This document shows positions 28,663 through 37,751 of a stretch of 64,000 nt of DNA, piece after piece. Position 1 is the first letter of the stretch. Every line of letters begins with the position of its first letter. Position numbers and translations under genes: made by a program. This stretch comes from Arachidicoccus sp. BS20 (GTDB lineage Bacteria; Bacteroidota; Bacteroidia; Chitinophagales; Chitinophagaceae), in assembly GCF_001659705.1 (NCBI RefSeq), contig NZ_CP015971.1:310001-374000 (forward strand), written 5' to 3'. The notes beneath the pieces were generated by a model. That model saw only the letters and a program-made list of their open reading frames with translations. It did not search any database and was not told the origin of the DNA.

Positions 28663-30378
28663 TTACATCAACTTTTCCATTTCTTTATTCACAAAATCCA
28701 TCAAGGTTTTAATATGCGTAGGAGAGAAGTCGAACTTCAATCCTGCGGCGTTGAAAAGTTCGGGTAAAGTCTTTGTGCCGCCGAGACTTAATGCGTTGAT
28801 ATAGTTTTGTAAAGCCTGTTGCGGATTTTGCTGGTATTGCATCCACAAACCGATGGCGCCAAGCTGCGCAATGCCGTATTCGATATAATAAAACGGCACT
28901 TCAAACAAATGCAATTGCCGTTGCCAACCGTAAGCGCGATATTCTTCAAGCCCTGTAAAATCAATGGTTTCGGTAGAAAATTCATTTAAAATGCGCAGCC
29001 AGTTTTCTTTTCTTTCGTCCAACGTATGTGCCGGATTTTCATACACCCAATGTTGGAATTTATCGATAGTTGCAATCCAAGGGAAGATGGTAATTACACG
29101 TTCTAACTGATGGATTTTTGCGCGTTTCAATTCTTCTTCATTATCAAAAAAAACATTCCAATAATTCATCGTAAACAGCTCCATAGACATACTTGCGACT
29201 TCCGCAATTTCCATAGGATATTCTTTAAACGCGCTTAGTTCCAAAGGATGCGCGAGAAAAGAATGAATGGCGTGTCCGCCTTCGTGAACCATCGTGGTTA
29301 CGTCGCTCATTTGCCCCGCAGCATTCATAAAGATAAACGGCGCGCCGCTTTCCGCAAGCGGACAATTATATCCGCCCGGCGCTTTACCTTTGCGGCTGTC
29401 TAAATCAAAATGATGTAATTCCTGCATTTTGCGCAAACAATCCGCAAAAAACGGATTGAGTTGCTCAAAACATTGTTCCGATTTTTGCAACAGTTCATCG
29501 CCTTTTTCAAAAGGATGCAAAGGCTTTACGCCTTCAGGTTCGGCTTCTGTATCCCAAGGTTTCAACACATCCAAACCGAGCTTTTCTTTTTTATATAAAT
29601 TGATTTTTTCTACCAAAGGCAATACATTTTGTTTTACCGCATCGTGAAATTGAAAACAATCTTCTTTGGTGTAATCGAATCTTCCGAGTTCCACAAATTT
29701 GTAATCGCGGTAATTGCTGAAACCTGCATTCTGCGCCACTTTCGTGCGTTTTTCAATTAATTCGGAATACAAATTATTCAACGCATCTTTGTCTTCCAAT
29801 CTTCTGTTTTGGATTTTGAAATAAACCTCTTCGCGCAGTTTACGGTCGGGATTTTCAAAGAATTTTGCAGCTTGTTGTAAAGTGTATTCTTGTCCGTTTA
29901 CTTCCACCGTCATCTTGCCGGCGATGGCGCCATATTGTTGTTGGAGCACGCTCAATTCTGCCTGCAAAGGAATATTCGCTTCGCGGAAAAGCTCGATACT
30001 TTTCTTTACGCTGCGCAGGTAAGTAAAATATTTTTCTTCATCTAATTCTTTTACAAAAGGCGAATCAATCAATTTGCGATTCAATAAATCGGCGTAAGGT
30101 TGCAGCTTCGGTTGTATTTCCATGCAGAAATACGTGAACGCTTCTTCCAAAGATTTATCCGTAGTATCGCAAGTCATCTTAATTTGCCGCCAGCACGCAT
30201 CTTCGCTCACAACGGCTTCCACTTCGCTCACGTCTTTCAGCCAATGTTCCAAATCGGCTTTAGAATTAATTGCTCTTTCCGCCAAATTTTTAAAATAGGG
30301 TTCTAAAGTTTCCCAAGTGGTAACGGTAAAATCTTCGGGTAAAAAATGTCTTTTCAGTTTTTGAATATCTGCTGTCAT
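28663..30378 (-). CDS. M3-family oligoendopeptidase
   Basis: Cytoplasmic zinc metallopeptidase of family M3 (thimet/PepF type), cleaving short peptides. The HExxH zinc motif is HEGGHAIHSF, with MVHEGGHAIH near residue 370, and the third ligand is in the EIAEVASMSMELF helix ~25 residues on. GAPFIFMNAAGQMSDV before the zinc motif and AYGWQRQLHLFEVPFYYIEY after it are typical of the M3B branch. At 571 residues it is normal. A single gene; the repeat element at 30402-30560 lies just upstream of its start. Confidence 0.93.
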   Translation of the reverse strand: MTADIQKLKRHFLPEDFTVTTWETLEPYFKNLAERAINSKADLEHWLKDVSEVEAVVSEDACWRQIKMTCDTTDKSLEEAFTYFCMEIQPKLQPYADLLNRKLIDSPFVKELDEEKYFTYLRSVKKSIELFREANIPLQAELSVLQQQYGAIAGKMTVEVNGQEYTLQQAAKFFENPDRKLREEVYFKIQNRRLEDKDALNNLYSELIEKRTKVAQNAGFSNYRDYKFVELGRFDYTKEDCFQFHDAVKQNVLPLVEKINLYKKEKLGLDVLKPWDTEAEPEGVKPLHPFEKGDELLQKSEQCFEQLNPFFADCLRKMQELHHFDLDSRKGKAPGGYNCPLAESGAPFIFMNAAGQMSDVTTMVHEGGHAIHSFLAHPLELSAFKEYPMEIAEVASMSMELFTMNYWNVFFDNEEELKRAKIHQLERVITIFPWIATIDKFQHWVYENPAHTLDERKENWLRILNEFSTETIDFTGLEEYRAYGWQRQLHLFEVPFYYIEYGIAQLGAIGLWMQYQQNPQQALQNYINALSLGGTKTLPELFNAAGLKFDFSPTHIKTLMDFVNKEMEKLM

Positions 30379-30401
30379 GTTTATGAAAATTTATTTTAGA
30401 T

Positions 30402-30560
30402 AGCCACATATGCACAGATAAATTTCATTCGTGCATTTGTCGCAATGTCGTGTAAAAGTAAAATAAAAACGCGCAGGCTAAAGCATTTTAACAAGGCTTT
30501 TCCTGCGCATTTGACTTGCCATAAATACACTGACAAAAATTTATCGGCGCATATGTGGCA
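30402..30560. repeat. MITE-like nested inverted repeat
   Basis: GCCACATATGC.C.GATAAATTT at 30402-30424 recurs inverted at 30538-30560 (23 bp, two or three mismatches). Inside it lies a second inverted pair, GCGCAGG (from ~30471) with CCTGCGC (from ~30502). The whole ~160-bp unit fills most of the 185-bp gap between the M3 peptidase and DUF5606 genes. No gene is inside it. It may be a small non-autonomous mobile element; a related half-element is seen at 38900-38950. Confidence 0.6.
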
Positions 30561-30563
30561 ATT

Positions 30564-31064
30564 TTATTCTTCTTCTGTTTTTTTCTTTTTCGGAGCGGCT
30601 TTTTTCTTTGGTTTTGCTTCTGCTTCTTCAACAGGTTTTTCTTCTGCTACTGCCTCAGCTTCTGCCTTTAATTCTTCATTTGCCGGCAAACTAAAATCTA
30701 TGTTATTCGCAGAAAGAATGCCGTACCAGCGAATCATTTTTTTCATATCGCTTGCATACACACGCTCGAAATCCATATCGGGATAAACCTTTTGCAGATA
30801 TGCTTTTACGGCATTTGCATCTTTGTAATCGGGCAATTTTTCCGATGAATTTTTAATGGCGTTAAACACATCTACGAGATTCACATTGTCGCGCACTGTA
30901 AATACTTCAATGCTTTCCAAATGTGAAAACTGGTGGCTGCGCGATGAAATGAACTTTGTGGTTTTATCTTCCAACGAACGTACAATTGCACCGTCGGCTT
31001 TGCTGCCAACCAATTCAAACAATCCGCCTAAGCCCGTTACAGAAATTATTTTGTTGTATTCCAT
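30564..31064 (-). CDS. DUF5606-family protein
   Basis: Conserved Bacteroidota protein of unknown function (DUF5606). The N-terminal ~55 residues form a beta-rich barrel (MEYNKIISVTGLGGLFELVG, a small Sm- or OB-like fold). Residues 60-125 are helical with a FERVYASDMKKMIRWYGIL block. The C-terminal ~40 residues are a charged tail of Glu, Ala and Lys (PKKKAAPKKKKTEEE), probably disordered and able to bind nucleic acid or a partner. 166 residues. A -7-like box, TACTTTCG on the minus strand (31087-31094), lies upstream. Confidence 0.8.
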   Translation of the reverse strand: MEYNKIISVTGLGGLFELVGSKADGAIVRSLEDKTTKFISSRSHQFSHLESIEVFTVRDNVNLVDVFNAIKNSSEKLPDYKDANAVKAYLQKVYPDMDFERVYASDMKKMIRWYGILSANNIDFSLPANEELKAEAEAVAEEKPVEEAEAKPKKKAAPKKKKTEEE

Positions 31065-31128
31065 TTATACTTTTATTTTAAGGGTGCGAAAGTAAACAGT
31101 TAATTATATAAAGCCAAATTTAAAAAAC

Positions 31129-32253
31129 TTGAATTTATTGAATAAAAACATATCAAAAGAACATCATCAGGAAGCGGCTCGACCATCGAAAAAAAAGATG
31201 CTTTATCCGGTAAAACCTGCGCTGCGCACATATTTGGAGCGGTATGGTCGCGAAGTAGATTTACCTGTAACCTACAACGATTTGATTCATTTCACATATG
31301 CAAGACCATTGCTTGATGCAAAGGGAAATGAAACGGCTTGGGAACAAGTGAGCTACGATTATCGTGAATGGGAATTTCTGAAAGAGGGTTTGGTAAAGTG
31401 TTATGCGATGCTGAAAACAGAAGGCGATTTCAGTTTTTCATCAAACTTAAATGTGGAACGAATTGACTTTTGCAGCTTTGGCAACAGCCAGCCTTTTCGT
31501 ATAAAAATAGTGAATGTTTTCAACGGAAATTACGACCATTTTTATATCAAGAAAGCCGATGCAAACCGCGTGTATGGCTTGGAACTGGAACATTTGCTTT
31601 CATCGTCGCGCATTGTTTTTTTAACGTGTAATCAAACCTTGATTGAAGAACATATCGCGGGCATTCCGGGCGACATTTTTATCAAAGATTATTTGCATAA
31701 ACCTGAAACAAATGTGCTGCGTTTGTTGAAGTCTTTTGTAAAATTTAATGAGTCGAGTTTTGTGCGATTGCTTGGCGATATGCGTTCTTATAATTTTGTT
31801 GTGGACATTACGCCGGACATTGAGGGAACGCAATATTATATCCGTGCGATTGATTTTGACCAACAGACTTATGAAGGAAAAATGCGTTTGTATATGCCGC
31901 AGTTTGCAAAAGAAAATTTTGATATTGTGGAAATGGCAATGAAGCATTTGGATTCCGAATCTATCAAGCAATATCAGGCGGAAGAGCGTTCGCGTTTGGT
32001 GTACAGGATTACAACGGAACGTTACAGAATGAAAGAATTGATGGACGTAATGTTGAAAGACGAAATTTCAACACCGGAAAAGATTTATCAACTTAAGTTT
32101 GAGTTGGCTGATTATTGGAAAAATCCGTCTTTCTTAAAAGCAAAAACAATGGGCGCCATTTTGAAAATTCAAATGAAACAAGTGTTGCTGCCAAATCTGA
32201 ATATGGTGCTGAAAGCCACGAGACACAAGACTTTGCGAAGAAATTTCTTTTAG
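31129..32253 (+). CDS. Conserved hypothetical protein, no recognised domain
   Basis: 374-residue soluble protein without signal peptide or membrane segment. I do not recognise its family. Visible features are an N-terminal segment (LYPVKPALRTYLERYGREVDLP), a WEQVSYDYREWEFLKEG block, a central FVVDITPDIEGTQYYIRAIDFDQQTYEG stretch that looks like an acidic active- or binding-site strand pair, and a basic helical C-terminus. The TTG start at 31129 is uncertain; the ATG at 31198 (MLYPVKPAL) is an alternative 23 codons later. It has its own orientation and converges on the glycosyltransferase operon with 7 nt between the stops. The IDFDQ-type motif hints at a kinase-like fold, but this is weak. 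Confidence 0.6.
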   Translation: MNLLNKNISKEHHQEAARPSKKKMLYPVKPALRTYLERYGREVDLPVTYNDLIHFTYARPLLDAKGNETAWEQVSYDYREWEFLKEGLVKCYAMLKTEGDFSFSSNLNVERIDFCSFGNSQPFRIKIVNVFNGNYDHFYIKKADANRVYGLELEHLLSSSRIVFLTCNQTLIEEHIAGIPGDIFIKDYLHKPETNVLRLLKSFVKFNESSFVRLLGDMRSYNFVVDITPDIEGTQYYIRAIDFDQQTYEGKMRLYMPQFAKENFDIVEMAMKHLDSESIKQYQAEERSRLVYRITTERYRMKELMDVMLKDEISTPEKIYQLKFELADYWKNPSFLKAKTMGAILKIQMKQVLLPNLNMVLKATRHKTLRRNFF

Positions 32254-32260
32254 AGGAAAA

Positions 32261-33319
32261 TTAATTTTGATGCAGCAATTCTTTTGCAAGATTAATAAAT
32301 TGTTCTGCAATCTTTTTATGATTAAATTCTTGTGCAATGAGGTTATATCCATTTTCAGAAATTGATTTTTTAAGAGTGGCATTGGTTTTTAAAGCAAGAA
32401 TATTTTCAGCAATGGATGCTCTATTTGCTTCGCATAAAACAATATTTTTTTTATCGGAAAATATTTCACGAATGCCTTGCGTGTCTTTTGTAACGATTGC
32501 TTTTTGCATTGCAGCGTAATGATAAATTTTATTCGGAATAACCAAATCGGTTTTCAGCGAATCGCCAAAGATGCCCAAAGCAATATCAAAGTTGTCGATT
32601 TCATTTGCCAGTTCGTCTTCTTTTATCCAACCGGTAAACTCAACATTGTCAAGTCGATATTCATTCAATGCGAGATGTTTGATACGTTCAAATTCAAATC
32701 CGCTGCCGATTAATTTGAAATAAATATCTTTTTGTTCGAACAATAATTTTGCTGCTTCAACAATTTTTTCAGCACCCTGCAACGGAACAAAAGAGCCGTA
32801 AAAGCCAACAATAAAGCGACTTTCGGAAGATTTTTGTTCGTTTTTTTTTGGAAAATATTCATCCGTATTTACACCTACGCGGAGCACGTGTAGTTTTTTT
32901 TCAGCAATGCCGATTGTGGAATGATAATAATTTTTATGCGCTTCCGTATCGCACAAAACAATGTTTGCTGCTTGCATGGAAAGTTTGTCTTTAAGAAAAT
33001 TTTTGAGCGCGCGCGGCGAATTTTTTGAAATGGTTTTATAATCAAAAACTTTGCTCAAATACCGTGAAATCAAAGGGTCGAAGATGATTGGCTTTTTTGT
33101 AAACAAGCGAATCAACGGAACATCCAAATGCGTAAACGAAGGCATGAAAATAACGTCTGCCTCTTTGCTTAATTTTCTAAAACGAAAAGGATTAAAGCGT
33201 AACCTATTTGAATAGTTATAAAACGAAATATTTATTTCAGGAAAATATTTCAGTCCGTCAATAATGATTTTTGTGCGGTTATAATCAGGGTCAAATTTTC
33301 CTGCAAATAAAATATTCAT
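32261..33319 (-). CDS. GT4-family glycosyltransferase (third of operon)
   Basis: Retaining glycosyltransferase with a GT-B fold, using a nucleotide-sugar for polysaccharide or LPS assembly at the inner face of the membrane. The N-terminal Rossmann half begins MNILFAGKFDPDYN. The C-terminal half has GFYGSFVPLQGAEKIVEAA (nucleotide-sugar loop), and KIYHYAAMQKAIVTKDTQG occupies the position of the usual E-x7-E region but lacks the first glutamate. 352 residues. It starts 3 nt after the preceding GT4 stop. Acceptor and sugar are unknown. Confidence 0.85.
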   Translation of the reverse strand: MNILFAGKFDPDYNRTKIIIDGLKYFPEINISFYNYSNRLRFNPFRFRKLSKEADVIFMPSFTHLDVPLIRLFTKKPIIFDPLISRYLSKVFDYKTISKNSPRALKNFLKDKLSMQAANIVLCDTEAHKNYYHSTIGIAEKKLHVLRVGVNTDEYFPKKNEQKSSESRFIVGFYGSFVPLQGAEKIVEAAKLLFEQKDIYFKLIGSGFEFERIKHLALNEYRLDNVEFTGWIKEDELANEIDNFDIALGIFGDSLKTDLVIPNKIYHYAAMQKAIVTKDTQGIREIFSDKKNIVLCEANRASIAENILALKTNATLKKSISENGYNLIAQEFNHKKIAEQFINLAKELLHQN

Positions 33320-33322
33320 GAT

Positions 33323-34414
33323 TTATTCGGAAAGATAATTCAATAATTGTTGCTCGATTTTTTCAACCGAAAAATTTTCCAAAATATATTCAAAACCCTT
33401 GTCGCCAAGGGATTTCAGCAAAGTTTGGTTGTTGTATAGCTCAATAATTTTATCACTAAATTCTTCCACATTATTTACTTCGGTTAAAAAACCTGTTTCG
33501 TTGTTTACAACCAATTCGGGATTGCTGCTTGTATTAAATGCAACGATTGCTTTTTTGCAAAGCGAAGCTTCCGCCAAAACATAACCGAAACCTTCCCACA
33601 AAGAGGAAAGCAAAAATATATCGCAACACATCAACACGTCTTTTACATTCTTTAAAAAGCCTGTAAAGATAACTTCCTGCGAAACGTTTTTTTCTTGCAC
33701 ATAGTTTTTCAGTTCTTCTTCCAAACGTCCGTCGCCAGTGATGTACAGCCGAAATGGAACATTTTTTTCTTTCAATTTTCCCGCAATGTCAATTAAAAAT
33801 TTTTGATTCTTTTGCTTTACCAATCTTCCGATATTTGCCAGAACCAATTCATCTTTTTCTTTTTCATAAACCGGCGAAGAATTTCTTTCAATAAATTCTT
33901 TTGTATCAATCGGGTTGTATATCACTTTTATTTTTTCCGAAGGAAAAAGGTTTGGATTATTTTGTAGAACAGTTTGTTTTGTTGCTTCCGAATTTGCCAA
34001 AACATTCGTCAGAATATTTTTAAAATAATAGCGGTTGATGAAATGATTTTTTAAAGGAATGGCGCTGCCTCTGCGGTAAATAATTCTTTCAACTTTCGCA
34101 CGCTTAGCAGCAATTCCTGCAAGTTTCAAATCTTCTGAAAGGTTGATGACAACTATGTTTACGGAATGTTGTAGAAAAATATTTTTGAGTTTTTTTATTT
34201 TTGAAAAATTGAGATAAGAAAGATTTCCAACTTCCATTTCACTACATTCAATTCCTTTCGGAAGCCTTTGTTGCAAAGCGCTTCCGGGACTTGTAATTAC
34301 CAAAACGCGGCAACCGTTTTTATGCATCAGCATAGCAGCATCATAATGCCATTTTTCGCCGCCGCCCCAGGCATTTGCAGAATTAAAAAAACATATTGTT
34401 CCTTGATTTGACAT
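33323..34414 (-). CDS. GT4-family glycosyltransferase (second of operon)
   Basis: GT4/GT-B glycosyltransferase of 363 residues. ICFFNSANAWGGGEKWHYDAA starts the acceptor-binding domain with a glycine-rich loop. The donor half has LANIGRLVKQKNQKFLID and LLSSLWEGFGYVLAEASL, the latter carrying the E-x7-E motif (EGFGYVLAE) that binds the nucleotide sugar. It starts 8 nt after the preceding GT4 stop, so the three genes form one operon. Probably cytosolic at the membrane; the sugar is not predictable. Confidence 0.9.
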   Translation of the reverse strand: MSNQGTICFFNSANAWGGGEKWHYDAAMLMHKNGCRVLVITSPGSALQQRLPKGIECSEMEVGNLSYLNFSKIKKLKNIFLQHSVNIVVINLSEDLKLAGIAAKRAKVERIIYRRGSAIPLKNHFINRYYFKNILTNVLANSEATKQTVLQNNPNLFPSEKIKVIYNPIDTKEFIERNSSPVYEKEKDELVLANIGRLVKQKNQKFLIDIAGKLKEKNVPFRLYITGDGRLEEELKNYVQEKNVSQEVIFTGFLKNVKDVLMCCDIFLLSSLWEGFGYVLAEASLCKKAIVAFNTSSNPELVVNNETGFLTEVNNVEEFSDKIIELYNNQTLLKSLGDKGFEYILENFSVEKIEQQLLNYLSE

Positions 34415-34422
34415 TTTGACAA

Positions 34423-35541
34423 TTAGTGTTTAATTGTTTGCTGATACAAATTCATTACTTGTTTTGCAATTACATCGTCGTTAAAACGCTGCGCGTATTT
34501 ATAACCGTTTTCAACGGTTTGTTGATATAAATTTTCATTGTTCATCAAAAGATTGGCTTTTTCAGCCAGCATTTTTTCATCAAAAGTATCAATGTAAAAA
34601 CTGGAATTTCCGCCTGCTTCGGGAAAGCAACTTCCTTTGCTTGTAATTACAGGAACTTTGCTGTACAATGCTTCAATAATCGGAATGCCAAATCCTTCAA
34701 ACACAGATGGATAAAGGAATACAGACGATGATTGATAAATAATTGCAAGCTCTTGCATCGAAACATTTTTTAAAAATTGTACACGGTTTTCCAAATTATT
34801 TTCATGCAAATATTGCTTTACTTTTTCGGTATATTTTGTTTCTTTTCCGATAACAACTAAGGGCAAATCGTGATGTTTCAAACTTTTTGCAATTGTCAAT
34901 AAATTTTTTCTTTCTTCAATCGTACCAACGTTCAGCAGAAATTTTTCGGGAAGATGGAATTTATTCTTCACGGCAATTTTTTCTTCGCCGGAATAAAATT
35001 TTTTAAATGCCTGATGGCAGCCTTGATAAATTACTTTAATTTTTTCTCCGGGAATATTTAAAAATTCAATCAAATCATTCTTCGTTTGCTCGCTGATGGC
35101 GATCACAAAATTTGCCGCGTGCGCCGCTTGTTTTATTTTTTTTGTATGAATAAAAGTTTCGACTTTCCCGTACCATTCAGGATAGCGGAGAAAAATTAAA
35201 TCGTGGATGGTTACAATGCTTGGAATGCCTGTATTTTCAATACTTTCAGGCAATTCGTTGCTCAAACCGTGAAACAAATCGAGCTTGTCTTTTTTCAATT
35301 GTTTTACGATTGCCGAGCGCCGCCAATAAGACGAAAAGCGTTTACCAAAATTGGTTTCGGGATAATGAATGGAGATATTTTTTTCTTCTGTAATGCGATT
35401 GATTTTTCCTTGCTTTGGATTGTATAAGAGATAATGATTTTCGGGATACTTTTCGCTCAAAATCCTTATCAAATCGCGGCTGTAATTGCCCAATCCCGAA
35501 GCGTTGTGAAAAATTCTTTTTGCGTCAAAGCCAATGCGCAT
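34423..35541 (-). CDS. GT4-family glycosyltransferase (first of operon)
   Basis: GT4/GT-B glycosyltransferase, related to mannosyl- and glucosyltransferases of LPS and O-antigen clusters. MRIGFDAKRIFHNASGLGNYSRDLI is the typical N-terminus, and the ATG at 35541 is chosen for this reason (12 upstream codons left out). The donor domain has LNVGTIEERKNL and YPSVFEGFGIPIIEAL with the E-x7-E motif (EGFGIPIIE). 372 residues. A -7 box TACTTTTG lies upstream on the minus strand. First gene of the operon, divergent from GT90. Confidence 0.9.
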   Translation of the reverse strand: MRIGFDAKRIFHNASGLGNYSRDLIRILSEKYPENHYLLYNPKQGKINRITEEKNISIHYPETNFGKRFSSYWRRSAIVKQLKKDKLDLFHGLSNELPESIENTGIPSIVTIHDLIFLRYPEWYGKVETFIHTKKIKQAAHAANFVIAISEQTKNDLIEFLNIPGEKIKVIYQGCHQAFKKFYSGEEKIAVKNKFHLPEKFLLNVGTIEERKNLLTIAKSLKHHDLPLVVIGKETKYTEKVKQYLHENNLENRVQFLKNVSMQELAIIYQSSSVFLYPSVFEGFGIPIIEALYSKVPVITSKGSCFPEAGGNSSFYIDTFDEKMLAEKANLLMNNENLYQQTVENGYKYAQRFNDDVIAKQVMNLYQQTIKH

Positions 35542-35554
35542 ATTCTTGTTTTGA

Positions 35555-35562
35555 CAAAAGTA
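35555..35562 (-). promoter_or_regulatory. Putative -7 box of the GT4 operon
   Basis: Minus-strand TACTTTTG (TAnnTTTG), 13 nt before the ATG at 35541. With the box at 35608 on the other strand it marks a divergent promoter pair, about 45 nt apart. Confidence 0.45.
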
Positions 35563-35607
35563 ATTTGAAAAGTTCATAGTTCATGGCTTATATTCATTGC
35601 CGTTGTT

Positions 35608-35615
35608 TACTTTTG
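35608..35615 (+). promoter_or_regulatory. Putative -7 box of the GT90 gene
   Basis: TACTTTTG, an exact TAnnTTTG match, 9 nt before the ATG at 35625. It lies inside an in-frame extension that starts at 35583, so that extension is unlikely to be translated. Confidence 0.45.
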
Positions 35616-35624
35616 ATTTTAGTT

Positions 35625-36611
35625 ATGAAAATAGAACCCAAAAGATTATCATACAAGCATAAGAACAGCAAAATCTTGTACTACGCGCAAAATTATTTCA
35701 GACAAATAATTCCTGCGGGCTATTATCAACCGAAGTTGAAAGCAATATTAGACTCTTTTAATTTGCTCGATGATGATAATAAGAAGAAAATATTGGCAAG
35801 AGTAAATTATTATAACAAACTGGAGAAAACAACAAATTTATCAGCCGCCCAAAAGCTCTCGGATTTGTCGTTAAAAGCATTTACAAAAGATGGACACAGG
35901 AGTTATTATTTCGATTTTTACGAATATGGCAGGTATTTTAATCAAGATTTAAAAGGACATTTTTTATTCGGCGATATTACCAAAATTCCGGACGAGCCTG
36001 CGATTGTAAAAAGCAGACCTGTTGCGGGTTTCAACGAAAATTCAATTTTGTTTAAGTTGAACAAAATGCGGCATTTTATGTTTGTTAAAAACGATAAGAA
36101 ACAGTTTGCTGAAAAGAAAAGTCTATTGGTTTGGCGTGGCAATGTGAACCTCAAACAACCGCACCGAATCCGTTTTATGGAAAGGTATTTCGGGCATCCG
36201 ATGTGTAATATCGGAAAAGTAAATGATAACCAGTTGAACGCAGAATGGAAGGTCGGCAGAATGACGATTGATGAGCAACTTGAATACAAATTTATTCTGA
36301 GTCTGGAAGGAAACGATGTGGCTACAAATCTCAAATGGATAATGTCGTCCAACTCTTTAGCCGTGATGCCGAAGCCGAAATTTGAAACCTGGTTTATGGA
36401 AGGAATGCTCGTTCCGGATAAACATTATGTTTTAATCAACGATGATTTTTCCGATTTGGAAGAGAAGTTAAATTATTACATCAATCATCCAATAGACGCG
36501 GAAGAGATTATAAAAAACGCTAACAATTTTATTGCGCAGTTTAAAAATAAGCGGATGGAAAATTTGATTTCTCTGATGGTTTTAGATAAATATTTTAGTA
36601 TAACAAATTAA
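35625..36611 (+). CDS. GT90-family (CAP10/LpsA-like) glycosyltransferase
   Basis: Glycosyltransferase of family 90, found in bacterial LPS core synthesis and eukaryotic CAP10/POGLUT enzymes. The late block FILSLEGNDVATNLKWIMSS followed by PKPKFETWFMEGMLVP is the family signature (donor-binding). LVWRGNVNLKQPHR earlier corresponds to the conserved (F/W)RG region. 328 residues from the ATG at 35625. It is divergent from three GT4 genes, which together probably build part of LPS or a capsule. No flippase or polymerase gene is in the window. Confidence 0.87.
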   Translation: MKIEPKRLSYKHKNSKILYYAQNYFRQIIPAGYYQPKLKAILDSFNLLDDDNKKKILARVNYYNKLEKTTNLSAAQKLSDLSLKAFTKDGHRSYYFDFYEYGRYFNQDLKGHFLFGDITKIPDEPAIVKSRPVAGFNENSILFKLNKMRHFMFVKNDKKQFAEKKSLLVWRGNVNLKQPHRIRFMERYFGHPMCNIGKVNDNQLNAEWKVGRMTIDEQLEYKFILSLEGNDVATNLKWIMSSNSLAVMPKPKFETWFMEGMLVPDKHYVLINDDFSDLEEKLNYYINHPIDAEEIIKNANNFIAQFKNKRMENLISLMVLDKYFSITN

Positions 36612-36757
36612 CCCGCAAATTATTGACCGGTTCAATTTTCAATCTTGAAAAAATAGGAAGGAGATGGGCTTTGAGCATATACGGTGTAAAACATTCTTTG
36701 ACATTTAAAAGATTGCATACAATTTAACATAATATAAATTATAGGAAATCTATATGA

Positions 36758-37720
36758 TTATTTTTTCAGACTAAATAAACTATCAACAAATTCATGCTTA
36801 TCAAAGATTAGCAGGTCATCAACTTTTTCGCCAACGCCAATGTATTTAACCGGAATTTTCATTTGGTGTGCAATTGCCAACACTACGCCGCCTTTTGCTG
36901 TTCCATCTAATTTTGTGATAGTCAATGAATTTATATTTGTTGCCTGCATAAATTGTTTGGCTTGTTCCAAGGCATTTTGTCCAGTGGAACCATCGAGCAC
37001 CAACATAATTTCGTGTGGTGCATCGGGAATTACTTTCTGGATTACACGCTTGATTTTGGTCAATTCATCCATCAGATGAACTTTATTGTGTAAACGTCCC
37101 GCTGTGTCAATAATTGCAATATCGGCTTTACGCGCCAAGGCGCTTTGCACGGTGTCGAATGCAACTGATGCCGGGTCGCTGCCCATCGGTTGCTTTACAA
37201 TGGGTACACCGATGCGTTCGCTCCAGATAGTCAACTGGTCAACAGCGGCTGCACGAAAGGTATCTGCCGCACCTAAAATTACCTCATTGCCTGCGGCTTT
37301 ATATTTTGATGCAATCTTTCCGATACTGGTCGTTTTTCCTACGCCGTTCACTCCTACAACTAATAATATATATGGTTTTTTAGTATGTGATAAATCGAAG
37401 TTTTTATAAATATCATTTGGAGAATCTACAAGAATATCTTCTATTTCATCTTGAAGTAATAAATTCAATTCACTGGTATTCAAATATTTATCTTTATAAA
37501 CTCTTTCCTGGACTTTGTTCACAATTTCTAAAGTTGTATCGACTCCCACATCTGCAGTAATCAATGCATCTTCAAGATTGTCAAGCACCTCTTCGTCAAT
37601 GGTAGATTTTCCGGCAACTGCTTTGGAAATTTTTGAGAGAAAACTCTCCTTCGTTTTCTCCAATCCTTGATCTAAAGCCTGCTTTTCTTTTTTGCCGAAT
37701 AAATTTCCAAAAAAACTCAT
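36758..37720 (-). CDS. ftsY: Signal recognition particle receptor FtsY
   Basis: SRP receptor GTPase that delivers ribosome-nascent chains with SRP to SecYEG at the inner membrane. After a short N-terminal stretch (MSFFGNLFGKKEKQ, amphipathic membrane-targeting) comes the N domain (KTKESFLSKISKAV). The G domain has GVNGVGKTTSIGKIA (G1), DTAGRLHNK (G3) and TKLDGTAKGG (G4). 320 residues; the long acidic A domain of E. coli FtsY is missing, as usual outside proteobacteria. The start at 37720 is chosen because the 37-codon extension upstream overlaps pyrE and looks unlike FtsY. 31 nt after pyrE on the same strand. Confidence 0.96.
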   Translation of the reverse strand: MSFFGNLFGKKEKQALDQGLEKTKESFLSKISKAVAGKSTIDEEVLDNLEDALITADVGVDTTLEIVNKVQERVYKDKYLNTSELNLLLQDEIEDILVDSPNDIYKNFDLSHTKKPYILLVVGVNGVGKTTSIGKIASKYKAAGNEVILGAADTFRAAAVDQLTIWSERIGVPIVKQPMGSDPASVAFDTVQSALARKADIAIIDTAGRLHNKVHLMDELTKIKRVIQKVIPDAPHEIMLVLDGSTGQNALEQAKQFMQATNINSLTITKLDGTAKGGVVLAIAHQMKIPVKYIGVGEKVDDLLIFDKHEFVDSLFSLKK

Positions 37721-37751
37721 AATATATTGATTATAAAATAGTTGATAAATA

